Assembly (NCBI GenBank): GCA_001179505.1
Contig: CDMY01000510.1
Coordinates: forward strand, 23,524 to 87,523
Origin: Vitrella brassicaformis
Taxonomy: Eukaryota; Sar; Vitrellaceae
DNA length: 64,000 nt
Direction: 5' to 3'
The notes under the pieces are model-generated. The model was not told the origin of the DNA and did not search any database. It saw only the letters and a list, made by a program, of their open reading frames with translations. A program made the translations under genes and the position numbers. How positions within the stretch are numbered: position 1 is the first letter of the stretch; each line of letters opens with the position of its first letter. Below are positions 21,601-32,006 of the stretch, piece after piece.

Positions 21601-22248
21601 CATGCCCACCCACACCAGGGGAGGCACGGCAGAAGGCCCGGGGAAGGGCGGGCCGAATGCACGTTCCCTCGAAAAGGCCGACAGCAGGAAGGTGATGATG
21701 GGCGACTTGCTGCACCCACCACCGGGGATCTTGTCCAAAAGCGCCACTGCCTTGCCGAAGATGGCGGGGTGGTGCTGTACACAGTGGTCTCGATAGTCGG
21801 CCGCATTGCCCTCAATCCGGCCCTTAATCATGGCGCCCACCAGCAGCGCGAATGCGACGGCCGCAACGGTGTCATTGTCGGTGTCTGTCAGCAGTGTGGC
21901 CAGCCTGCTGATGAACCGTTGAGGCGACCCACACAGCGGGATAGTGTGGTGTGTAACCTCACGCACCACCTCTGCCCTATGGTTCAGCACGGCGCACACC
22001 AGCACATTTGCCGCGTCGTCCTGGCGGGCCGTGTCGACGCTATCGGTGAAGGCATCAAACACACGCTCCAGGGATCGCCCATTGCGGAGATTCTTCCGCA
22101 GGGCCTCGCACCCCCCCTGGTCCAGCCTCGAGTTGCCCAGCGTCTTAAGGCTGCCCTCGACGAGATCCTCTTGCAGCTCCTCTGGCGACGAGAGCAGACG
22201 GATGGCCGCGTCGACGACGGAGGGCGGGGGAGGACCCAAGCTGGTCAT
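18606..22248 (-). CDS. ARM/HEAT-like helical protein with C-terminal RING finger, putative E3 ubiquitin ligase
   Basis: Thirteen exons (21545-22248, 21412-21476, 21132-21320, 20864-21025, 20596-20759, 20392-20516, 20154-20325, 19891-20081, 19475-19813, 19121-19405, 18950-19042, 18783-18858, 18606-18722) sum to 2682 nt, 893 aa. The N-terminal 400 or so residues are helical repeats with an ARM/HEAT feel. A low-complexity middle follows (Gly, Ser, a Gln run), then a coiled coil (LDALRQQLEAMRLEKEA). The last 55 residues are a RING: ECDICMAEKKSIVLIPC, then RHFCLCGACATAL and CPRCRQ. It could be read as two genes split near 20340, but a 66-bp intron (20326-20391) joins them in phase. Confidence 0.78.
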
Positions 22249-22662
22249 GACTCAGACCCCTTGGCGTGGATCAGCCCTCATTCATGCCGTTAAGGAGGCT
22301 GGCCGACAACACGCGCTGCCACATGGGAGGCCGACGCCAGATGGATGGCAGGATACCAGCAGGATACCTACAACGAGCAGCGCAACAACCCAGCAGCACA
22401 GATATATATATGGCGCTTCTCGATGGTTCTTTTTGTGCTTCTTTCACCTCTCACCCTCGGAAGTGGTACACAGGACCTCTGGGCGCTACTGTTAGGCTGC
22501 CGTTTTTCCCTCCGCCAACCTCTTCATAATTGCGAGCCTGAATCCCGATCGCCGGACGTTCGTTTGGTAGCGTACGCGTGCGTATCCTGCCGTCGTTGCC
22601 GCCATTGCTTCATCCGGCCGTAATTGACGGCAGATCTCCGCTGCCGGCCTGCTGTGTTGAGG
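22249..22662. promoter_or_regulatory. shared head-to-head promoter, RING gene / ACT-GATase gene
   Basis: 414 bp between divergent starts. A TATA-like run GATATATATATGG lies at 22401-22413, about 155 bp from the RING-gene start codon; whether it is functional is unknown. Confidence 0.4.
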
Positions 22663-25600
22663 ATGAGTGAGCCCACGGGTGTGCAGCTGAGTCTCCGCAG
22701 GAGCTCACCGACGAAGCTGTCCGTCAACCTGGAAGGTGAGCGGGCAAAAGAGCCAACGAGATGAGTGAAAGGCGAGTGAGTGCGGCAGCGGATCTGATGA
22801 TGTGCGTTTGTTTGTGTGTGCTGTGTGTGCGGTGTATGCGCCCGTGATCAGGGCCTGACAAGCCAGGGTTCCTGGAGAAGGTCATCAGCTTCTTCACCAA
22901 GAATGAGCTCAACATCATCGACGCTAAGATACAGGCAAGACAAACAGAGCACTCACAGACGCACACACACAGGCACAGAGCCCGTTCATCCATCCAGCTA
23001 TCTGCCTGTCTGTGGTGTGCCCTGCCCGCATCTGTGTCTGTCAGAGCAAGAATGGCCAGTTCCGCGACAGCTTCATAGTGGAGCGCCGGACGACCGAGCC
23101 CATGACCGACGCCTTCATCTTTGACCTCGAGACCAAATCCAGAGAGCTCACCGGCCTCCCACCACCACAGCAGCCAACCAGGTCAGTCACCGACCGGCCC
23201 GAGTCGGGACCCCTCACCCTCACCGTGCCCTCACGCGGACCGCCAAACTACCCGTCCGGCACCCTCTCCGACGGCGAGCTCTCGCCATACTGCCCGTCGA
23301 TGCTGCCCGGTGGCATTGGGGACGCCAACGACACTTTTCTCGACATGAGCGCGCCGGGCGCGGTGGAGGGGCGTGAGGGTGGGGGGTGGGGTGAGGATGC
23401 GGGCGGCGGCTTGGGAGCTGGGATGGGTGGGGGATGGAACGGCCGAAGTCTGCCTCCGCGGTCGTCGTCTGACCCGCACCTGTCGCTCGGCGGGGATGCC
23501 ATGCTCGCAGCTTTCAGCGGAGAGGTGAGGCGCAGGAAAAGAGCCGTGTGTGGCGAGAGGATGTATGGGCATGTGTGTGTTTAGGAGTTCAATCCGTCGC
23601 CAGAAGGCCCTCCGAGGATCCTTGTGGTCAGCCGGAGGCACCTGAGAAAGGTATACACACGGGCAGGAGGGAAGCGCCACAGACGTCACATGCAGCAGAT
23701 GAGGTCTGTGTTGGCTGCGTGTGTGACACAGGGGAAGTTCGTTGACTTTGTTGGCGAGTTCCACATCGACCTCATCAACCACTTCGGAGGTACAAGACAC
23801 ACAGGGAGGGGTCCGACTGCCTGCCTGTGCTGTGCATATCCATCTGTTTGCTGCTGTTCTGGTCAGGTGCTGCGGTTATCGTACCGAGGCAAGAAGACTC
23901 CCACCCAGATCAGATCACCTGTGAATGACGTGTGTCATGCTGTCTCTCTCCCTCTCTGTCTGCAGGACCTCGGGGACGGTCTCATGCCTCGACACCTACA
24001 TGCCCATGGTCGGTGTGGAAGGAGCCTTGAGACGCACTCTCATATATGTGGCCACACACCCCCTGTCCGTGTGCAGGACGGCTTCCTAGTTGTCGAGGGC
24101 AACGACATCTCACCAGGCAAAGCAAAGACAACACGCGCGGCAAATCAATTACAAGTGTTCGTTGGTATGATTTTTGTGTGGTGTCTTTGCCTGGTGTGTC
24201 TGTGTGTCACAGACTACAACCCCTACGAGCGCCAGACGTCCATATCGTCCCATGCAGCAGCCGACGACAGCACTGCACCCACTCCCACGGCCGCCGAGGG
24301 CGGCGGCGGCGGCGGTGGTGGGGGTGACCACCACAAACACACACAACCCCAACACATACCGCACGTCGACAACCAGCTCGTGGAGGAGATCAGGAAGGTA
24401 CGCCGGAGGGGAACAAGACACAAAGAGGCAGTGGCGCACACCCGCAGAGATGCATCCATCGTGTGATCTGTGTTCTGTTGTTATGTGTGCAGAAACACGC
24501 CAGCGATATGGTGAGAGAAGGAGGGAGAGGATGGGATCATCAGCCACGTTCCTCGACTTGCACGTGTGTTGATCTCTCTCCTTTTCTGCTGTGCACCCGC
24601 CGCGCAATTCAGGATTATGATCCATACAAGGTACGTCACCTGACTGACCGGAGGGAGTGACGGTACCTGTTTGCATATCTCTCTCTCTCTCTCTGTGTGT
24701 GTGTATGTGTGCGTGTGTGTGTGTGCAGGACAAGCTGGAGTGGGAGCTGCTGCGTCGTGCGGTTCAGCTGGGTGTGCCCTACCTGGGCATCTGCAGGGGC
24801 TGCCAGCTGCTCAACGTCCAGCTCGGCGGCAAACTCTTCTTCGATGTCGTCAGTGAGGTGCCGAACGCCGTGCCACACATCGACTATGGTGCGCATAAGA
24901 GACACACACGCAGACACACTCACACACACACCTACACACCTGTAGACAACTACGACGGCTATCGGCACCCCATCCGGGTGCTGTCCAACACTCCCCTGGC
25001 CGAGTGGTACAGCGACACTATCCAGGACTCACAACAACCAGTGCTGCGCGTCAACAGGTGGGTGTGGTGTGTCCACCTGTTGGTCTGTCTTCTACAAGCC
25101 TGCCTCATCTCTCTCTCTTCCTGGCTGTGCGCGTGTGTGGTGTCGACGGACGGATGGTTGAATCAGCTACCACCACCAGGGTATCCGCAAGCTGGCGCCC
25201 AACTTCCGCCCGATGGCCCACAGCGACGACCTGCTCGTCGAGGCATTCTACGACCCGCAAAGATACTGCCCGGTGGGTGGCTTGCCACACACGAACCTCT
25301 CTCCCCGTCCTCTCTCTCTGTGCGTGTGTGTGTGTGTCTGTCTGTGTGTGTGACATTTTTGTGTGTTGTGCGTCTCAGGAGGAGGGTCGGTTCCTCGTCG
25401 GTCTGCAGTTCCACCCCGAACGGTGCGCCACCTTTTGACACACACAATCGGTTGCACACGCCGGCCGGCCGTCGTTGATCGACCCTTGTATGTGGCTTGG
25501 TCAGAATGCTTGACGAGTACCCCGGCAACAGTCGGTGGGTGACACACGCACATAGACACACGCGACTATGGCAAGAGGCCGTCCACACACGACATATATG

Positions 25601-25699
25601 TGTGTGTCTGTGTGCAGGGTGTACGAGGCCTTCATGCTGGCCTGCAAGAACTTCAGAAGGAGACGACTGCAGCGTGCCAAGACCATGATGGCCTCATGA
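22663..25699 (+). CDS. ACT domain fused to class-I glutamine-amidotransferase (PuuD-like) domain
   Basis: Seventeen exons (22663-22735, 22852-22934, 23045-23524, 23585-23650, 23732-23789, 23867-23888, 23966-24008, 24077-24116, 24213-24397, 24493-24510, 24613-24630, 24729-24888, 24946-25057, 25167-25272, 25379-25422, 25505-25534, 25618-25699) sum to 1620 nt, 539 aa. Residues about 16-70 resemble an ACT domain (GPDKPGFLEKVISFF, then ELNIIDAKIQ). A Gly/Ser-rich linker follows. The GATase-1 domain has the nucleophile loop GICRGCQ (Cys384) and QFHPE (His500, Glu502), a complete triad. GICRGCQLLNVQLGG is typical of gamma-glutamyl-GABA hydrolase (PuuD/peptidase C26) relatives. ACT domains usually bind amino acids, so allosteric control is an inference. 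Introns at 22935, 23889 and 24117 have GC donors. Confidence 0.85.
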
Positions 25700-26350
25700 C
25701 CGGCTAACACGGCACACACAACACAAGCACACACAGACATCACATGGCCCGGCCCGCCCATTTGTGTCAATTGTGTTTTCGCGTGCCGGGTGGCTTGAGC
25801 GTCGATCCGATCGGACCCTCACACGCAGTGAGTAAGGGTATATGTAGCATAGTGTTCGACCCACACACAGCAGTATGTAGTGAGTGTGTTGGAGTGTTCG
25901 CACCCACACACAACCAGTTTTCTCCTTTAGACACACAACACACTCCACAGACAGACAGACAGACGGATCGCTGGACAAACAGAACAACCCTATTCGCCAA
26001 GTAGGGTTTAGGCGAGCGAGGTGAGAGCGCATGTGTGTGTGTGTTTGTGGTGGTGGTGCCTTCGTTCGTGTGTTCGGGGACATTTGTTGGTGCGTTTGTG
26101 TTGTGCCATTGAAGACACCGACACCAATTGTATGTGAGTGATGCAGCTGAATGAACGCACTCACTGTCATCCGTCACCATATCGACACACAACAGACACA
26201 CACACACACATCTTAGTAGTATCCACAGCCAACTAACACAACCAACAAATGCCAGGCCGGCCTCGGGCGCGCCGCGCCATGACTAACTCGCACAATGGCT
26301 CTATGCGCTCGCACCCATCATCCTATCGTCCTACATGTCTGGATGTCTGT
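25700..26350. other. intergenic, convergent 3' ends
   Basis: No gene in 651 bp. CA/GT microsatellites and an ACAG run (25948-25964). GGGTTTAGG at 26003-26011 is telomere-like but isolated. Confidence 0.5.
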
Positions 26351-26466
26351 CTATCTGTTGAACATGAATTGGTAGAGTATCTGCAGCTTGGTCTTGGGCC
26401 GGCCCTCAAAGGCCACCCACTGCCGCTCCACCTCGTCGTCGTGCACATTCAGATACTGACACAGTG

Positions 26467-26498
<32 letters not shown>

Positions 26499-28055
26499 GG
26501 ACCGTACGCACAATGACCCACCCCTGCTCACCTTGGCCTTTTCCCACATGCGCCACGCCAGCCGTCTCAGCGCCTCCCGCCTGATTGCAATCAATGCCCC
26601 CACACACATCCATCCAGACGGCCAAGTGTGTGTTGTGTGTGTGGTGTGGCTGGCGCACTTGGCGTCGGTGAGTTTGGTGAGGTGTTTGTCGCGTGCGATT
26701 GCCATGGCCATGCTGGCAGCCTTGACCATCTGCTCCACGTCGGGGTCGTCAACACTCTCGTAGCGCCGGTCGAAACTGAGTCGGTGGCATCCAAACACAC
26801 AACACACACCCACACACACACGCCGTGTGGGTATGTGTGTGTGTGTGTGCTGGTGGTTGGCTGACGGACTCTTCTAGTAGTATGATGATCATCGGGAGCT
26901 CCTGCACGCGGCCTCTCGTCTGGCAAAGACGGACACACAGACAGACAGACAGACAGACATGAGAACCGTCCCACCTCAACGTCATCGTTAGTCTCGCTGA
27001 CCTGGTCCAGGTAGAGGATGTAGTCGACTATGTACCGAGGACGGTTGCCCCGAGCCTGACACACAGTTGTCTGTGCGGTCGGTGCAGAATCTCTCTCTCT
27101 CTTTCAGGGTGTGTCTACTGCGTACGTAGTCGTAGGATTTCTTCATGTACTGGTAGGCCTCCTGTGGCTTGCCCAGGTCGAAGTCAAGATACTCGCCGTA
27201 ATGGTGCACCACATCTGAATGAGCCCGGGGGGACAGAGCAGAGAGGTGCCAGAGGTGCTACTCGTGTGTGGTGCGCGGGATGGAACCGCTCTCCCTCCCT
27301 CCATCTCCCATCCCCTTGCTACCAGCATCGGTCGGGAACTTTTCCAGCGCCTGGTGGTACAGAAAGGCGGGAACCGACGCGCCCACAGGGTCCTGGGGCA
27401 ACACGCAACAAGAAAGAGGATCGTGTGATTGACTGTCCTTTAAAGCTTTGCCGGAGGGGAGGTGTCTGTCTGTCATGTGTGTGGTTCGGCTCACTCACCC
27501 CTGTGTGTGAGTAGTGGTCCAGCCACACCCGCGCGTATTGCGCTATGTTGAGGCCGCAGTGGGGGTCAGTGCGCAGGCAGTTGTTGAACCACGGCAGCCA
27601 CGATTGCGGGTCGCCCAGCTGACACACACACACACACACACACAGAGAGAGAGAGACATGGGTGTGGTGGCGTCCCGGGGTCTGCTCTGCTCGCCCACTC
27701 ACCGCTTTGGTGTAGTTGAATTGGTCGAGGGTGAGAGCCGGTCCGGTGATGTCTTGCTGCGGCTTGGCGGCCAACACGGCGTACCTGCCATTCCTGTACA
27801 CCATCTCAAAGTGGCTGGTCTCCACCTGCAGACGGATACAGCACCTGAACACAGCACACACACAGAACAGAAGGGTCAGTCAAGTGTGTCTGTCTGGTGT
27901 AGGGGGATTGCATGTGTGCCTTTTGAAGAATGGCACGTTGTCGGGGCATCTGTATCGCTTCTCGTCCAGATGAGCCGTCACGTTCAACACCGTTATGGCA
28001 GACGAGTCGCGCGGCGCTGCACACAAGACAAGACAACACACACGTGGAAGCTCGC

Positions 28056-28087
<32 letters not shown>

Positions 28088-31000
28088 CTTCACGCACTAG
28101 AGCATCTGAAAATGTTGAGCACGACATAGGGGTCGGAGTAGTTGTGTGTGACCGTGTGCCACACCTCCTCTATGGGCGGGCACGCACTCAGCGCGTAGTA
28201 GAACTGCACGCGCCGCCTGGCCTCGACCGACTCGTACTGGGGGTTGACCACTATGGGGTTGCGGGTGCCCGAACGGATTGATGACGACACTGTCATGTCG
28301 CCCAGGAGGGCGCGATCTGCACACACACATACGGATCCATAAGTGGGTGGTGAGACAGGGAGAGAGGGAGGGAGGGGGGGGGGAGGGNNNNNNNNNNNNN
28401 NNNNNNNNNNNNNNNNNNNNNNNNNNNNNNNNNNNNNNNNNNNNNNNNNNNNNNNNNNNNNNNNNNNNNNNNNNNNNNNNNNNNNNNNNNNNNNNNNNNN
28501 NNNNNNNNNNNNNNNNNNNNNNNNNNNNNNNNNNNNNNNNNNNNNNNNNNNNNNNNNNNNNNNNNNNNNNNNNNNNNNNNNNNNNNNNNNNNNNNNNNNN
28601 NNNNNNNNNNNNNNNNNNNNNNNNNNNNNNNNNNNNNNNNNNNNNNNNNNNNNNNNNNNNNNNNNNNNNNNNNNNNNNNNNNNNNNNGGGGGGAGGGTGG
28701 TGGGTACCCCACCCGTGGGTATGTGTTTGTTGATCCATTGGACGAGCCTGATGACATCGTCGTTGGCATTGTTCTCGGGAGTGGGGTTGGCCGCCATCTC
28801 CTGTGTGCAGTGCATGGGATGGATGACACACAGACAGCGGAGGGAGGCAGCTGCTTTCCGTCCTCTCCCTCTCTCTCTCTCTCTCCTTTGTCTGTGTGAG
28901 TGCGCCTGCCGTCCAGGGCATTTTGAAGACGAACGGCATGATGGTCATGCCGACCACCACGCAACACAGCACGCACCACATCACACGGCGACGCGCAGCC
29001 CAACACCTGACACACGACATTTCATTCACACTCATACTACAAACACCAGCCAGGCATTTATAGAAATGCGCACCGCCACCTGACTGACCTGGCAGTGTGG
29101 CAGAATGCCGTGCGTCCAATCGCTGAAGCGAGCAGCCCACGGATGAAGTCCACAGGTTTGGTGAGCAGCCAGGGGGACACCATGGTGCCACCGAGAACAC
29201 ACAGCTCGGGCAGGGCCAGCACGCGGAGGCTGCACGCATGGATGGATGGATGGATAGGACGTCTCTGTGCCGTACTGTCATTGCGTGTCTTACCGTGCTA
29301 CAAGGTACGCCGCACCGACAAAGAGAATGGTCTGCAGGACGGGATGCATCATATCATCGAGACACAATCAATACAAAGACACACGATAGATCCATGTATG
29401 TCACGTGCGCTGCGCACACATACAATCCACGTGTGATTGGTGAGCTCCCCCACCTCACCTGTGCCAGGTGGTAGGCCAGCTCCGGGTGTAGCTCCACCAC
29501 TGGTCGGTCATCCCCACCACCACCACAGCCACCATCCCCACCAACACCCACACCGACGGCTTTGTCATCCCCCTCCCTCCTGACCGCTGTCCTGCCATCG
29601 CCGTGAGCCTCCCCCTCTCCCTCTCCCTCCCCCTCCGCCCGCCGGCCTCTCTGCCGCATGCTACTCTCGCCCTCCTGGCCATGACCACCCGCACCTTCTC
29701 CCGTCGCCTTGGACAGCGTCGATATCGTCGAATCCCCGTCAGTCGTCGGCCGCCTCTCCGCGGGGGCGGCATCCTCCGTCTCTTTGTCTGGCTGCTGCTG
29801 CTGCTGCGATGCGACCTTGGTGGCCGGTGGTGGGATGTGGTCAGTGCTTGGGGGGGTCAGCACGGCCATGGTTGAATCGAGCAGGGAGTCGATGAGGCGT
29901 TGTTTCTTGGCTGTTGCTGCGGCTGGTCGTGGCGTTTGTGTGGGTGTGGGTATGGGCATGGTTGGGAAGAGGAGGTCTTGTATGGCGGTGGAGAGGTAGA
30001 TGAGGGCCGCGGGGATGGCGAACCAGTGGAGGCGGGACGAACGGATCATGTCGAGCATCCACATGGGGAAGTAGTGGAACTCCTGTGGCATGTGACGTGA
30101 CGACACACACAATCGACCAGAAGAGTCAGTCCTCCATGCCTTCCTTGGTTGTGTGTCGTGTCGACCGACCGTGCCGCCCATGAGGTATATCTGCGTGTCG
30201 AAGTTGGGCGGCCCCAGCTGGAACTTCTGCATCAACATTGTCCACACATGAGTGTCGTCAGCCGGGATCCTGCAAACACACACGCACACGCACACGCACA
30301 CGCACACAGAGGGAGAGAGAAATGCACTCAATGCTGGAGTCATCCCACCTCACCCACCCCACCAAGACACAGCCTTCCGCAACAGTGCGAAGAGCACGAG
30401 CGACAGAAAGCCCTCACAGAAGTTGGGGAAGAACCGGCCCGCCCACACATAAAGCGACGAAGGCATCCCTAGCACCACCACCTGGTGCTTGGCAGACCGC
30501 ACGGGCAGCAGCCTCCGGCGGACCATGTGGGCAGCGAGGATCGATAGCGTCACTTGTGGGAAGAACGAGAGCAGCTGAACAAACAAGACGCCAACAAAAG
30601 CGGCGTGCAGTGCAGTGCCCAGGCCATGACGCTGACACTCCCTCCCTGACTGACTGACCAGGATGCGCGGCCCGAACTGGAGCACGAAGGTGGTGGCGAA
30701 GGCAGCTGCCGCCGTCATGAGCACTCGCGTCATGAGGTCGGAGATGGGGTAGCCCACAATGTACACGGCAAACAGGGCCGCCATCTGCGGCAATGGAGCA
30801 GGAGGGAGGGAGGCAACGGCCATATCCATCCACACAGACGTGCAACCAGGTCACTGGCTGCCCTGCCCACCTGTGTGGTGAGGGCGAATGGCCCGAACTG
30901 CCAGAACAGCGTGAACAACACCGTCGACACGTAATAGACCACCAGCCACCCACGACCAACCTACACACACGCAGGCCACAACACATGCAGCAAAACCCTA

Positions 31001-31729
31001 CTTATAATACCCTCCTTTGACCTCCGTTGGCTGACCTTCCTGTAGTTGCGCAGCAGCACCGACAGGGCGAGCATGTTGGTCCACAGGAAAGGGGTCGCCC
31101 AGTTCTCCCGCAGCGGGACGGCACTGATCCGCAGAATCAGCCGCTTCTCGAAGTTGCCCAGGAAGAAGCCGAAGCAGGCCAGGCCGCACCCCCACCACCC
31201 GCCGATGTAGCTGGCCGTCGCCACAACCACCCCAACACCGGCAGCCACGACGGCGAACACCACTGACGCGTAGAAGTTCCAGGCCTTGACGGCGTATCGC
31301 CGGCTGAATGGGCGGATCATCTGGTGGGTGGTGCGGTAGGCCAGACCCGTCAGCAGCTCCTGGTAGACGTTGAAGCGCTTCAGCGCGTTGACTACAGCCG
31401 GATACTCGGAACGATGGTCAGATCTGCAGTCCACTCACACACAAACCAAACCATAACACAAATTCGGCTGCCGCCTTTCATCCCATGGGCATCATCCCTC
31501 CCTCCCTCCCTGTCGCATACATGAGTCTCTCGAGGCCGTCCCATCCGCTCGGCGCGGTGACCACATCGTTGTAGAATGAGTAGTAGAAGGCCGACTCGGA
31601 GAACATCGATAGGCGCTGCTCCTCCGATGGCCGCCGGAACATGTAGCGGAACCGCCGGTGGAGGAAGCAACAAAACACCAACGCCGCCATGACGCCCACC
31701 AGCAGGCAGCCTCTCCGGAGCCCTGCCAT
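26351..31729 (-). CDS. DPY19: DPY19-like protein C-mannosyltransferase with long C-terminal extension
   Basis: A multi-exon gene of roughly two dozen exons. Exon 1 is 31521-31729, exon 2 31036-31423, and the last exon 26351-26455 with TAG stop. After a signal-anchor (CLLVGVMAALVFCCFL) comes ESAFYYSFYNDVV, with the Glu expected of DPY19/GT-C enzymes, then SEYPAVVNALKRFNVYQE, a close DPY19 match. Many membrane helices follow, then DDTHVWTMLMQKF and EFHYFP. A lumenal block has WINKHIP and NPIVVNPQYES, then SHFEMVYRNGRYAVL, all in DPY19 order. Such enzymes add mannose to tryptophan in secreted proteins at the ER. A Gln/Pro/Gly-rich insert of about 150 residues interrupts the membrane region (about 29460-29990). 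About 300 residues of helical, possibly TPR-like tail extend beyond the usual end. The 300-N gap falls in an intron. Confidence 0.8.
28388..28687. other. assembly gap (300 N) inside an intron
   Basis: Exactly 300 N, so probably a placeholder length. Both flanks are G-rich simple sequence (GGGAGGGAGGGG type). The exon before it ends at a good donor and the exon after starts at a good acceptor in matching phase (HIPT-G-D-RALLGDM), so no coding sequence needs to be missing. Confidence 0.9.
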
Positions 31730-32006
31730 GATATGCTGCAGAAGGAATGGAGGCTCTGGTGTGGGTGATGAATGACGAGTTGCTGTTCACATCAGATCTT
31801 CGTCAAGATCAAGCAATGACAGCGTTCGGGACAGACAGCTCGGTCGGTGTTCTTGGACGGCTGCCACGCCAATTTGCACCAAGTAATCTCCTTCCGCGGC
31901 GAGCCAAAAAGCTCGCAAAAACAGGAGAGAGGAAAAGAGAGACCCGAAAAAGAGGCGCGCCATGCGGTTCTGTGTACGCCATGCTGCTGCAGACAAGAGT
32001 TGATCG
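31730..32006. promoter_or_regulatory. shared head-to-head promoter, DPY19-like gene / AT-hook gene
   Basis: 277 bp between divergent start codons; no clear core motif. Confidence 0.4.
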
